DNA from: Cliona cf. orientalis
Lineage: Eukaryota; Porifera; Demospongiae; Clionaida; Clionaidae
Length of the DNA stretch: 64,000 bases
Direction: 5' to 3'
Assembly (NCBI GenBank): GCA_963930775.1
Contig: OZ005689.1
Span: forward strand, 930,001 to 994,000
How positions within the stretch are numbered: the stretch's first letter is position 1; every line of letters begins with the position of its first letter. The position numbers were made by a program, and so were the translations under genes. The notes under the pieces were generated by a model. That model searched no databases. It worked only from the letters and a program-made list of their open reading frames with translations, and was not told where the DNA came from. Positions 9,682 through 21,276 of the stretch are shown here, one piece after another.

Positions 9682-11233
9682 GATAAGCTATAGCTAGCTA
9701 GTTTACACAATTGCACTGACAAACTCATGCAGATAACAGTAAATTATGACCTAGCTACTTTTATTATTGCTGTGATGATGACCACATCCTGTTTGGGAAT
9801 TGATTACGCAATCCAGACCAAGGTTAAAATTTAATAGACTATGGATAGCAATTATATGATAGCATGACTATATTATTTTAAATCATATTGGGCATATTAT
9901 TGTTACTGTTACTGCTCATGCATGATTTATGTTAAATGATTACCACATCCCTAGTAGCTTCATTATATATGGTAAAGGGTCACTATGCATATAAGTAGCA
10001 TACTTAAGTTATGCAATGTTACGTATTCATCAAATACTTTGAAGTGGAATAACTTGAAGATGAAAACAGATGACAAACTTCAAAGTGTTTACAGAATCAT
10101 TTCCATAATTATTACTAAGTACATCTAGCTATACTATTATCAGCACTGCACACACTGAAATTAAAGCTACGTACATCAGAAGTAGCTAGTGCTCCATAAC
10201 TGTTGTGACTTTGGCAAACACTATGCTAAACACGGGTGTACAGTGAATTCTTTTGCCTGTGGGTATTCCTTTGATACTTAAAAGGTCTTCATGCACCTAT
10301 ATCTGTGCCAAATTTCACGATTCGATACCTTTACTGGGCAAATATTGCTTGTTCCAGAAAAATAAATTGCTACTAGGGATGTAATTAATGTACATGTACT
10401 CATTGAATGCGTGTACAAATTCAGACCTTAAACGTAGTAATAATATTATCATATACACACTATCCTGTAATCAGCTACTATCAAGAGAAATATGCATGGC
10501 AATTGATGCAGCACAGATTCAGAAATCACTGCACAGTGGGCCACTCCAACCATTAGTAGTACCAGGTCCAGTGGAGCTGGTCCGGTTGGTCAGGCCAAAA
10601 CCGGACCATCATTTGGATTGGTAATGGTCATTAACACTATCAATCGTGTGGTAAAGGTCGTCAAAGACCTCGCATGCCAGGCTCTATTATTTTGAACGGA
10701 CAGTTCTCCTGACCTAGCTAGTTTCTCCTGACTTCATCAGTATCTTCTGGCCCTAGTGCCAAAGTATTTCAAACTGACTTTTAAACTCATGTGCTGGTAT
10801 TAAAAGCGTAAATGTTTCGTGGGCAACATAGAAGTTGGGGTTAGTGGGGTTAGCAGTTAGGGTAACCCCTAACCCCTCTAATTTGCTTTATTCTTTACCA
10901 GATCTGGCCACAAGTGTATTGTATCATGAGAAAGTTTACTTGTTTTGCTGATTGTGTGATTTGGTGTATGTTGATGAGGGAGTAGGAGGATCCTGTTTAG
11001 CTGCACCCACTTGATACCGGCATGCTAATAGCTATATGATAGGATTAACTTGACTCATCAACAGTCGCTTCCAGCAACTAAATATGCAGAATCCTTCTAC
11101 TCCCTCAATCAAGCCACCTGGATGATCTTTGAAATCAGCACGCTAGAAGCAGTTCATTATAAGTAGACTACAGATCAGGGTAGCCACTAACTTGTGGACA
11201 CTTGAATCACCAGCAAAGAGGTTATGTATGAAT
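9682..11233. other. Intergenic segment, repeated family flank
   Basis: No gene is seen. Blocks such as CATGCATGATT, ACATGTACTCATTGCATG and CAGATTCAGA recur in the same order at about 29370-29780, 39410-39560, 45530-45960 and 52600-52990. This marks one ancestral intergenic flank copied with each segment. Positions 10625-11220 have no match elsewhere in the window and end at the start of copy B. Confidence 0.55.
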
Positions 11234-11320
11234 GTAATCCACGTGTTAACTTCACGTACACTTGGCTAATTATCAGGGTAACCACACTGAGAGGAAAGAA
11301 CCGAAGGGCTTTGCAGTGCA

Positions 11321-11439
11321 TATATAAGACCTTGCATCTTCTCTGCTTTGGCATTCCATCCTACAAAGAGAGGACTACATTATCAACAAACAAAATGAAA
11401 AAATTTCTCCAAACAGAGAGACTCCTACTCCAACCATGA
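11321..11439 (+). promoter_or_regulatory. TATA box, leader and overlapping upstream ORF of GIY-YIG gene
   Basis: TATATAAG (11321-11328) is followed by a short leader. An upstream ATG at 11395 opens a 14-codon frame (MKKFLQTERLLLQP) whose TGA stop overlaps the main start as ATGA. Translation could therefore be coupled or repressed through re-initiation. In copy A the upstream ATG is ACG, so this upstream frame is absent there. The function is inferred from layout only. Confidence 0.5.
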
Positions 11440-11969
11440 AGAAGCTGGTCATATTTCTCACATTCACGATCGGTGCCCTGATGATGCTGGACTCTGCTCA
11501 AGCTTGTAAATACAAAGAAGCTGGTTATGTCTATATCATTCAGGAAGGACTGCCAACCCTGCACAACAAAATTTTGTATAAGGTCGGAGGAACCAAAAAG
11601 GAAGAATTTCAGGAGCGTCTGACAAATCTACAAACAGGTAACCCTCGGAAGCTGACAGTGATGAAATCATATCTGGTGACTGATTGCAAGTCGGGAGAAA
11701 ACGTTGCACACGCGGCAGTTCAAGAAAAGTATCCATGTCCCTTCGGTGGTGGAACAGAGTGGTTTATGGTACCAAATGATGCTGCACACGAACAAGATTT
11801 CTATGTCTCAATTGACACAAAGCTGGCGGCGAAAGAACACTTGGTAGCAGAATCATATAACGGACTCCCCCAACAGCAGCATGTAGCTGCCCGTAAGGTA
11901 CAGTTGGCTAGACGTCAGGGTGACAAGTCTCGTCGATTCATAAAGTTCATCACATCCCTACTTGATTGA
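11436..11969 (+). CDS. Secreted GIY-YIG/T5orf172-like protein (intact copy B)
   Basis: This single exon encodes 177 residues. Residues 1-23 form a clear signal peptide ending at DSAQA before Cys24. The mature part matches the GIY-YIG superfamily, T5orf172 branch. It has GYVYII (30-35), YKVG (48-51), Arg61 in QERL, GNPRKL (68-73), Glu88 with His92, and EWF (108-110). These correspond to the active-site tyrosines, arginine and glutamate of GIY-YIG nucleases, so catalysis is possible. A basic tail (about 150-177) could bind nucleic acid. Such domains are usually intracellular and common in phages and bacteria, so the secretion signal is unusual. The role is unknown; an extracellular or lumenal nuclease is one inference. 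The start is chosen because it gives the signal peptide. Confidence 0.8.
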   Translation: MKKLVIFLTFTIGALMMLDSAQACKYKEAGYVYIIQEGLPTLHNKILYKVGGTKKEEFQERLTNLQTGNPRKLTVMKSYLVTDCKSGENVAHAAVQEKYPCPFGGGTEWFMVPNDAAHEQDFYVSIDTKLAAKEHLVAESYNGLPQQQHVAARKVQLARRQGDKSRRFIKFITSLLD

Positions 11970-12255
11970 ACTCGCGCAATCTCCTGAATATGTCATACCA
12001 AGCATCAAAGCAATTGCAAATATCTATAGCTAGTTAGAGAGTAATACACTCTGTAGTTGAACACAAACGTTTTGCTTAATTTTTGTAACCATAATGCAAT
12101 GTTATGCCATAAATCAGGAAATTTTTGGTATTAAACTAATAATAATTATATTATTATTTTGGGGAGCATGGCCAATCTGAAAATTAACAAGCATGAAGTG
12201 TGTTTAATGTCACAATCATGGGATAATATGGTTCAGAGTATGCATGCATGATCTG

Positions 12256-13432
12256 CAGGGGCGTAGAGTAGGGTTGGCATATTTCGGACAGCTAAGAAAA
12301 GACAGCGTTATATCACAGACAAACGAGCAGCACTAGATCGCGAGTATGCAACCACAGATAGGCCCAAACACCACCTACTAAACGAGCCCTTAACCGTGGC
12401 CCCACCTACTCCCGTTCGTGCAGGGCGTGCGCACAAAGTACCGCTGGTTCCGGAGGTAGAGAGCGGACAGTGTCGACCATTACCGGACGAAGGTGAAAGA
12501 AAATACATAAAAAATCGCGGCTGCGGTTATCAATATATGACACATAAATGGCATCAAATGCATCACGAACAACATCCATCTTACATCCTACCTTTAGATT
12601 TGAAGATTCATCCAAAAATTCTGAAATAATACATGAATACATAAAGTAATGCAATATATGCATTGTCCAGAAACTACCTCTGAAAGTTCTTTACAAAAAA
12701 AATCTGGTTTATGCTTATAATAAGGTCAAAAAATTCCGGAAAAAATTCTAAAAATTCTCCATACATTCTAGTATGCACATACCAAATGAAAAAATAATTC
12801 ATTAATAATTGTTGCCGCTGTGCCATGGTAATAATATTTATAAATCTTAGCTACCATGAAAAAACAGCTTTTTGAAAAAAATACGAAAAAGTTGCAACTG
12901 TTTAGAGCAGTGTTATGCAGCTTCTGTGTGGATGCACACCACAAGAAATGAGATATAGGTAGTACTTACATGGCCCCTACCTCATGGCAATTGGTGAAAG
13001 ATTACGTAATACCGTTGGCCGTATAAACGCAATTATGTGCGAGGCTTCCAGTAACTGCCTCCGTCCGATAATACCCTACCCTACTCTACCTTAGTTGTTT
13101 CCTCGTTGCTCGGAAACCCCCCTTGGCAGTCAGATTCAGCATTATCTTAGTATGACTTAGCTGCTATAGGAAACCCCCTTGGTTTCCAGATTCCATCTGC
13201 AGGCACTAAAATCTCTTAAAATTTAGCTTAGAACTCTTCTCTGGTGTTTTTCCTTGTGTTTCTTTGCTAAAATCTTCGAGAATCTGGCAAACTGTTATTA
13301 AAACATGCTAAACGGCGATTGTTAATTAGAGGGCGTGGCCCCAAAAGTGGGCGTGGTCGCTAAATTTTTCGCGCGCGCTTTGCGCGCAACTACTTAGAAA
13401 CCCCCCTGTATTAAATCCTGGGTACGCCCCTG
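12256..13432. mobile_element. Non-autonomous element with CAGGGGCGTA ends
   Basis: The ends CAGGGGCGTA and TACGCCCCTG are inverted. Copy A is uninterrupted at the corresponding GATCATC (about 1012). The right flank reads GATCA and the left reads GATCTG, so the target duplication is imperfect. The right subterminal part has the same GTGGGCGTGGTCGC plus GCGCGC hairpin as the element at 13744. No transposase frame is seen in its 1177 bp; the short frames around 12308-12663 look random. Confidence 0.72.
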
Positions 13433-13743
13433 GATCATCTATTAACAGTACATGCTCACAAACAGCATCCTGCCTGGGCAAGATTGCACATCGGTACCGT
13501 GCGCATGCGCAGATGGGAAAGCGGTTGTATAGGCCACCCTCATAGCAACTAAGTGTACGTGTGCAATGGCGACGTTCTTGCTCTGCTCAAACGTTGCTAC
13601 CTGACTACTGACAGGTATGATAAAGAATAGACCTCGCCTCTCGCCTCGTTCGAGGCTCGGTGGCTAGCACCAGCGCCTGCATAGCAGGCCTCTCGAAACG
13701 TGCGGCGCTTTCGTGCCGATCGTTCGACAATGCATCTCTAGCT

Positions 13744-14183
13744 CAGGGGCGGATCTAGGGGGGGGGGGTTCAGGGGGTTGCAACCCCCCCAAACGATTTT
13801 GAGCAGCCCCTCCCACTTATATACAAGGCTTACTATAGCTTGGCACAGTAGTTGCCACTGTATGGTTAGCAGCAGACAAGCTGTGTAGTACATAATTGGC
13901 CTCAAACCAACAGGTGGTGCACGGTGGTTAGTGGTACACCCTGAACATGGCTTCAGCTATGAATAATCTACTATAGACCACAAGAGTCAGCTGTGGTGCT
14001 AGGCATGGTAAAGCTCTATACCTACAGTGTTACAGTACCTTACTAGGCACTCTGGGGCGCGAGAAGATGATTAAAAGTGGGCGTGGCTCATTAAAAGTGG
14101 GCGTGGTCGCAAAAATTTTCGCGCGCTTCGCGCGCAATTATATCTGCAACCCCACCATACTAAAAATCCTAGATCCGCCCCTG
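13744..14183. mobile_element. MITE with CAGGGGCGGATCTAGG ends and 5-bp duplication
   Basis: Inverted ends CAGGGGCGGATCTAGG and CCTAGATCCGCCCCTG bound 440 bp. The direct repeat TAGCT lies on both sides (13739-13743, 14184-14188). It lies inside a larger stretch (about 13670-14370) absent from copy A. It has a C-run/G-run near the left end and a GCGCGC palindrome near the right end. Ends of this kind suggest a hAT-like group with 5-bp duplications, but I cannot confirm the superfamily. Confidence 0.8.
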
Positions 14184-14952
14184 TAGCTGTAGCTATGACC
14201 GGTCCGAGGCACTCTACTTTGTAGCTACACGCGGCCCTTCAGTTCTGACCAATTCTGAGCCTTATAGTGCGGACTTTCACTCACACTAATTTTATTTCGC
14301 TAGGAGACTCATGCAAACATTGTGGATTTTGTAACCATAATAGTCAATAACAGGTCATGCAGGCCTGTGCCCCTTCAGGCCCCCTTTAAACCCGCCACTG
14401 TAGCTATAGCTATTTGCCCTTACACAGAATCTGATTGTGAAAGAACCAAGTTGAACACATGTTCATCATCATGGGTGCCTCCACAAGTAGCTATTGATCT
14501 TTAGTTTGTTCCCGTAGTATCACTGTCTTAACGTTGTTCCCTCCCATCTCTAATGCATGCAGATGCTGATCACAAGGGCATGCCATACATCCAAGCACGT
14601 GTAGATGTCTTAGAGACCAACAGCTAAGCATAATAATATTATTATTGTGATAAAATTACTCTAAGGGCTGACTTGCATGGGATCGTCTGGTGCTAGCTAT
14701 AGCCAGGCTGACTGGGAGAAAGCATGTGACCTAATTGATAGTTTTGACTGGAATCATTGTCTTCATTGTCTCTATAATCATGTCAATGAGGTATGGGTTC
14801 AGTCACTGATAACTGGTCCCAAAACTTTCTTTCAGTAATGAATGTAGCTATTCTAAGCCAGAGTATTCTTAGCTGTAAGAATCTTCTTTGGCTATCAAAG
14901 AAACTAAGTAATTAGTATAATCTATTATATTAATCATAATGGAGAGCTCTGC

Positions 14953-15250
14953 TATATAAGAGGGCCAAATTGACTGGAAACTTCGACAAGCAAAGGACAA
15001 TGCAAAGTAGGAGCTCAAATCAGCTGAATGGTCTTACGTTCTGAACTTGAATCTCAAGAAATCAAAGAAGTTTTAGAGAGCAGAATAAACAGAAATTTAC
15101 CCTTCCAATAATATATTAAGAAGCCACCATGCAGCAGCTTTGAGAAGGCAGATGTTACACTCATTCTTTACTGAGTGCAGAGTCAACGCCTTTGATATAA
15201 AGTGCATTATTTACAGCTCCGTTGAATTGCTGGGCAAGACCTCCCTGCAC
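14953..15250 (+). pseudogene. Decayed unknown gene, copy B
   Basis: This is the homologue of 3263-3530, with the same TATATAAG (14953-14960) and first exon. A frame break occurs near 15110 (CCAATAATATATT against CGAATATATTATT). Nothing recognisable is encoded. Confidence 0.35.
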
Positions 15251-15309
15251 TGAAGCTCTGTGGATACTGTGATGTATGTAGAGGATATTGAGGAAATGTT
15301 CATACATCT

Positions 15310-16665
15310 AAGTCTAATGGAATTCGTGCATGGGATTGTACCCATACACTTTCGAGAATCCGAATACTTTGGGAGAATAGTCTCTGTGATGAGAATTACA
15401 GCCAGCTTCCAGTTAGGGAGAATGATTGATCTCGGTGATGTGAATTTGTTGCAGCCAGCTGTACTGTGATTTTCTAAGGTGCATGGGATGTATCCATACA
15501 CTTTGAAATTCGAAAATCCCGAAACAACTATTATTTGGAAGAATGGTCTCAGTGATGACAATTTGTTGCAGTCAGCTGTACTATTACACATCATATCCAG
15601 TTTGGAAGAATTTGTCTCGCATGAGAATTTGTTGCAGCCAGCTGTACTGTGATTTTCTAAGGTGAATGGAATTGTGCCAATACATGCACTTTTGAGAGCC
15701 ATAATACAGCTATTACGTATCGTATCCAGTTTGGAAGAATTTGTCTCGGTGATGAGAATTTCTTGCAGCCTGTTGTACTATGATTTTCTAAGGTGAATGA
15801 GGTTGTGCCCATACACTTTCGAGAGCCATTATAGTAACAGCTATTACACATCGTATCCAGTTTGGAAGAATTTGTCTCGGTGATGAGAATTTGTTGCAGC
15901 CAACTTAACTGTACTGTGATTTTCTATGGTGAATGGAGTTGTGCCCATACATTTTGGAGAGCCACAATTATACAGCTATTACACATCGTATCAAGTTTGG
16001 AAGAATTTGTCTCGGTGATGAGAATTTGTTGCAGCCAGCTGTACTGTGATTTTCTAAGGTGAATGGAGTTGTACCCATACACTAATGCAGCTATTACACA
16101 TTGTATCCAGTTTGGAAGAATTTTGTTTCGGTGATGAGAATTTGTTGCAGCCAGCTGTACTGTGATTTTCTAAGGTGAATGGAATTACTTTCGAGAACCA
16201 TAATACAGCTATTACACATCGTATCCAGTTTGGAAGAATTTGTCTCGGTGATGAGAATTTATTGCAGCCAGCTGTACTGTGATTTTCTAAGGTGAATGGA
16301 GTTGTGCCCATACACTTTCGAGGGCCACAATACAGCTTTTACACATCGTATCCAGTTTGGAAGAATTTGTCTTGGTGATGAAAATTTGTTGCAGCCAGCT
16401 GTACTGTGATTTTTTAAGGTGAATGGGATTGTGCCTATAAACTTTCGAGAGCCAAATACAGCTATTACACATCGTATCCAGTTAATTTGGAAGAATTTGT
16501 CTTGGCGATAAGAAGTTGTTGCAGCCAGCTGTAACTGTGATTTTCTAAGGTGAATGGGGTTGTGCCCATACACTTTCGAGAGCCACAATACAGCTATTAC
16601 ACATCGTATCCAGTTTGAAAGAATTTGTCTCGGTGATGACAATTTGTTGCAGCCAGCTGCATGGG
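15310..16665. repeat. Tandem array of about ten ~127-bp units (copy B)
   Basis: These are the same units as at 3815-4860, with more copies and better conserved spacing near 16040-16640. Copy number and length differ between the two segments, so the array has expanded or contracted since the duplication. The long minus-strand frames here (for example 16259-16705) merely read through the repeats and change frame between units. The last unit joins the exon-like stretch ending near 16722. Confidence 0.85.
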
Positions 16666-16869
16666 ATTGTACCCATGTGAGATTGCAGAGGAGATAGTTG
16701 AGCACACGGTCAACACATTGAAAGTAAGAAACCTAGCTGAATTTTTATATCTATACACATTTTCCTATGGCAGGTGCGATCCACAGTAGATCAGTTGAAG
16801 CAGGAACTCCTACAAAACAGTGCTACAAGTATAACTGCAGTATACATGCAAGCCAGTATACATTGGCCT

Positions 16870-17200
16870 ATATAACAGTTCAACCACACCTGGAGTATGT
16901 CACAGTAGCACAAGTGTGGGACGGCTACCTTCAAAGTGACATCGATAGGCTAAAGGAAGTGCAAAATTTGCGCTTGAGCTAATCTCTAGATCTTGTGAAG
17001 ATCTCTTGTGAAGAAAGATGGGTGAAAGAAGATTGCAGCTGAAGCTATAATTATAGCACAGGTTTTCAAGATTGTACATTGGTTGTGCTAACTATTATAA
17101 TTATTATAATGAAATTATTTTTATCGTACACATGCAGCCTTTCCACTCACTATAGGCATTGGAGATCTGACACCTTCCCCTACTTTTTGCCAGCTATTTC
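16870..17200 (+). mobile_element. LINE remnant (copy B)
   Basis: This is the counterpart of 5086-5430, reading VQPHLEYVTVAQVWDGYLQ and DIDRLKEVQN. It is a fragment of a reverse transcriptase C-terminus with stops and shifts. Confidence 0.7.
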
Positions 17201-18044
17201 ATCACAACAAGAACAAGAATTGGACTTTATGAAGATCATGTAGGCTACTACAGACATGCAGCCTGAATTCAGTCATTCAAACATAATTATTGCTATATTA
17301 TTATTATAGTCTTCAAGTTTTGATTATGTCCTTGTCCATTCTATGTTGTTGTTTTTTCAATTATAAGGTGTTGGATGCAAATAACATTAGTTATAATAGT
17401 GCGCGATTCACATGCACAGCTGCGGGCGGCTACTGAACTACTAATGCCACTATTATTATGGTGCTAAAATTAAATTTTTGATCAATTTTTATTAATATAA
17501 TATAATTTGTAGGATCTGGAAGATAAACTGATATACTTCTTATCCAGCCCATTGATTGTGAATCAATATTATTCTTGCTATATATCACGTACATGCAGAA
17601 GCCACATGTATAGGAAACATGCAATAATAAAAGTGAAGGTGACCGTTCATGAAAGAAAATTGAACTATAGTAAATTTGTATTATATAGGCCTGATTTTCC
17701 ATTTGAATTACATTCTACAATTATCATAATTCTAATTCTAATTAACACTTAGACTAGTACATACTGCATGCAATGCAGCACGCTACTCCAAGGTGCACCA
17801 ATGTTTGATATAATAATTTATGGACATCGATTCTAGTAAATGCAAACTTTGTACTTTCAAAATTAATGTTAGATACACACACACAAATCCTTAATCATAG
17901 CTACACTGTGGCAAAAATTGTGCTTTTAGCTAATGTATAATACCTACTAGCTACCTATCTGCAGATGGATTATGCACCCTATAGTAAGGTAAGCAATATA
18001 GCTAATATTATGGACAAAGCTCACAAAAAATTTAATTATAGATA
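17201..18044. other. AT-rich spacer, no gene seen
   Basis: It matches 5431-6258 of copy A with small indels. It probably holds the 3' flank of the minus-strand pseudogene that follows. Confidence 0.5.
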
Positions 18045-20809
18045 TTACACGAATGCCATCTCTATATAGTCAGTTATGACCCCACCTTCTGCCACACCTC
18101 CCACTACCACCAGTTGGTTACCATTGACAACAGCTGCCAGGGAGAGGTATCGGGCTGCCAGAGTTTGACTGACTATTTCCCAACAATTGGTATTAGGATT
18201 GTACATGTGGACCAGCGAAGTGATGGCGTTGTTCAAAGCCTTTCCACCAACTATAAGAAGTCGTCCCTGGAGAGTCACACATGTTGACAGCATCACTGGA
18301 CAGTCAGCAATCCGATTCCATACCACATAGGCTTGTTGTGTGTTAGAGTATCGTGGATCGGTAGATGACTTGATGAGGGTCTTCAGTGAGCAAGTGTACG
18401 CTGAGTTTGTCTCCTTTCCGTTCTTGTTTTGTCTGCCGATGATGTAGATGTTGTCTCCGCTGATCGTTGCTGTGGCTACGCTTTTGGGTTCAGGAAGATG
18501 AGCAGCTGCACTCCACTGGCACGTTTCAGCATTCAACACTTCAACGGTTATCAAGTTTCCTCTTCCCTCCATCTCTCCCCCAGCTACGATCAGATATGTG
18601 TCTGTACTCAGAGCTACCGTTCCTCTACGTCTGGTTGGCATGGGTGGTAGTATCTCAGTCCACTTACCGGAGCTTCCTTTCTCGACAAAGCTGATCAACT
18701 TATTGGTGTAAGACACACTTCCAATAGCTGGGAGACCAAATATCTTCATACTATCATTTCCTCCTCCAATTGTGGTGATCATGCCATTGACAAATGCCAT
18801 CGAAAAATTCCCGTATTGACACTCAGGAAGCTGGTACCACTTCTTGTCGGTTGCATTGAAAAGGTAGATTCTTTTGAGATTGAAGTGCCTGCAATACATT
18901 ACAACACCACGTGCAATTGCGTCACACCCCCTGTTCATGATACAAGGTGCTCCTTCCTCTACGAATCTCCAAGTGAGGGAGGGATTGCTACTAGCGACAC
19001 CAACTCTGGTGCTCGGTTTGGGCACATTGTCATTGCTTGGCAAGTACTGTGCACCAGTATGTTGCGTACTAAGCGGGTGTGGATGATCATAATATACTGG
19101 TGATAACTGAGATTTCTGACGTACTAATCCATGTGGATCTACCTGTAACTGGTGCTCAAGCTCGTGGATTCGTTTTTCAAACTGGACTATGATTTCTTCA
19201 CTGACTTTCAACTGCTGGCTGAGATTTCCGAGCTGGTTCTCTTTGTCTTGAATGCATAGATCCTTCTCTCTGATTTGTTGATCCTTTTTGATGACTTGTT
19301 GCCTGAGCAGTTGATTTCTCTGCTGTTCAGCCGCTATGATTCGTTCCCTTTCTTCAATTATTCCATCTTTCCCCCGAAGTTGACTCGTTTGTGATTCAAT
19401 AATCTGCTGGAGATCTTGAATCTGTTGACGTGATTGATATTGAGTGCTCACTAGTACAGGTATAGCGTTCATCCTCCGCTCCAAATTATAACCTCTTTCT
19501 TGGGAAGATGCGCTATATCTGGAACTTTGCTTCAGAGCTGCTACCCTATAACAAAGCTCTTGAGTTCAGGGACGATCATCAGCATTATCTTTAGACAGTC
19601 GAGAGAGATCAGTAGGAGTGGGTGGCTGGGGTCAATTTCTCTGATGTGATTCTCTCGCCGATCCACCTCCGGTACATTTGCTTGCACGGTCCCTCCGGGA
19701 AACCGAGGATGATTGATTTGCACTGTTTCTTTTCGATTCCCAGGCTGAGGGAACTTCCGTGTCAGGGTCTGAACTACTATGACACCAAATGAGAAGCAGT
19801 CAATTTTCTCGGTGTACATTGCAGTGTTGTCAACAGCTTCTGGTGGCATGTAGACATCAGTGCCGGGACATGTGGTGATTGTGAGACGAGTGTTAACATT
19901 ACGAGTTAACTGAGCCATACCGAAATCTGTGACCTTTGCCCTGACGTTACTAATCAGTAGCACATTGTTGCTGGAGAGATCTCTATGGATGATATTGTAC
20001 GTTGGCATGGAGAAATGAAAGAGCAAGTGATACATCGTGACAAAGGTTGACTTGGATGTGGTATGGAGTCAGCTCTGAGGATTCTTCAAGGAAGTGGGTC
20101 AAGCTCTCGTCCATGAGCTCCATCAGCAGTATTGGTATACCAGTGTCAGGATCTTGGTGTACACCAAGATACTGTATGATATTTGGATGTCTAAGTGTGC
20201 TCAAGAACTCGCATTCTTGTTCAAATCTTCTTTTTTTTTTTTTTTTTTTGTCTATAAGAATTCTTGCTTCAATAGCAAGGGATACACAATAGCCAAAAAT
20301 AAAAGGCTAATCGGGTGTGCACCCGGTGACATAACTAATTACTTACAGTGAGAATACAATAATATTATGCTAGATAATAGTTAAGGAGAGTTAATGTTGG
20401 TTAAGTAAATGCTTAAATGAGTGCAGACTGGGAGAGTTAACAAGGGTTTCATTAAGCGAGTTCCAGGCTCTGACACTGCTGGGAACAAACGAGTGATAAT
20501 AGTAGTTGGTGCGGGCAAACGGACAGTGTAATGTCAGGTCTCTTGCTAGTCTGGTAGAATGTGCTATTTGACTCTGGATAACATCTTCGGGGAAGTCACA
20601 CAGCTTCTGATGGGCAGCCTGTGCTCTCTTTGAGGGGAAATATCATACTGTGCTGTAGGATCAAAAAGGGTTTCATGTATGAGTTTAGCAGCACAGAGGA
20701 GGTCATCACATTTTGCTCTACAAGCTTTTCCATAAGCTCCAATGCCAAGCGTCTGGTCTTTTAGAACTCGAACTGTTTTAAAATTGTGTTTCTTTTCTTG
20801 TTGAGCCAT
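18045..20809 (-). pseudogene. Type-1 kinase-coiled-coil-kelch gene, broken copy B
   Basis: It is nearly identical to the intact gene at 6259-8649. The coiled coil and all kelch repeats remain open from 19484 to 18045, and the start codon at 20807-20809 is kept. The kinase part is broken three times: a LINE insertion at 20231-20603 between the N-lobe and the catalytic loop, four extra bases near 19998 next to the HRD motif, and one missing base near 19590 at the end of the C-lobe. No functional kinase can be made. A downstream start (19484) could still give a coiled-coil-kelch protein, but nothing shows it is expressed. Confidence 0.88.
20231..20603 (-). mobile_element. 5'-truncated LINE insertion with poly-A tail
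   Basis: Copy A is uninterrupted at CAAATCTTCTGATGGG (about 8442). Copy B has 373 bp inserted there, beginning on the plus strand with 19 T, which is the poly-A tail of a minus-strand element. CTTCT is present at both junctions. The minus strand encodes the C-terminal end of a LINE polyprotein, including RTNYYYHSFVPSSVRAWNSL and then SLHSFKHLLN, which is typical of CR1/Jockey-like elements. It destroys the kinase domain of the host gene. Confidence 0.85.
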
Positions 20810-20835
20810 GTCTGAAAATGTTCCATGAAGTCTAA

Positions 20836-21242
20836 AATGAATGCACAGGAGTGCAGAACCCTCACCGCTACATGCATGCATATAGCATGGCTCACACCAG
20901 GCTATGCCACTATGTACACTGTGACAACTTCAATTGAATTATGCACTTGAGAGCCACCGCCTGTTTACACTGTCACTGCATTGACAACTGACCAGCAAAG
21001 CACAGAATGGCAATCAGTCATGTAGTTGAGGTAGGTGCCATGTAAACACAGACTGGCAACAGCTGCACACACTACTCCACTGGGCAGGACTGCCACGTAT
21101 ATCTAGAATGCGTACTTTCTCTATGACGACCCTTACCATTTAGCAAAAGAGGGTTGCGACGGACGGACGGACGGACGGACGGACAGACAAAAATCGCCAA
21201 ACGATTGCAGTAACCCTCCGCCTACGCTTTGCGGCGAGGGTT
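20836..21242. mobile_element. Insertion with (GACG)n tract and AACCCTC inverted ends
   Basis: About 405 bp are present in copy B but absent from copy A (about 8676, TAAAATTATACG). AACCCTCACCGC near 20859 is the inverted counterpart of GCGGCGAGGGTT at the right end. A GGAC/GACG tetranucleotide run lies at about 21158-21184, and CCCTCCGC...GCGGCGAGGG can fold at the right end. No coding is seen. It is probably a non-autonomous element of unknown class. Confidence 0.6.
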
Positions 21243-21276
21243 AATTATACGTCTGATAGCTATAATATTGTTTTAA

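Noticed and set aside
15211-16705. Long minus-strand frames in the tandem repeat
   Set aside because: They read through a non-multiple-of-three repeat, change frame between units and have no independent support.
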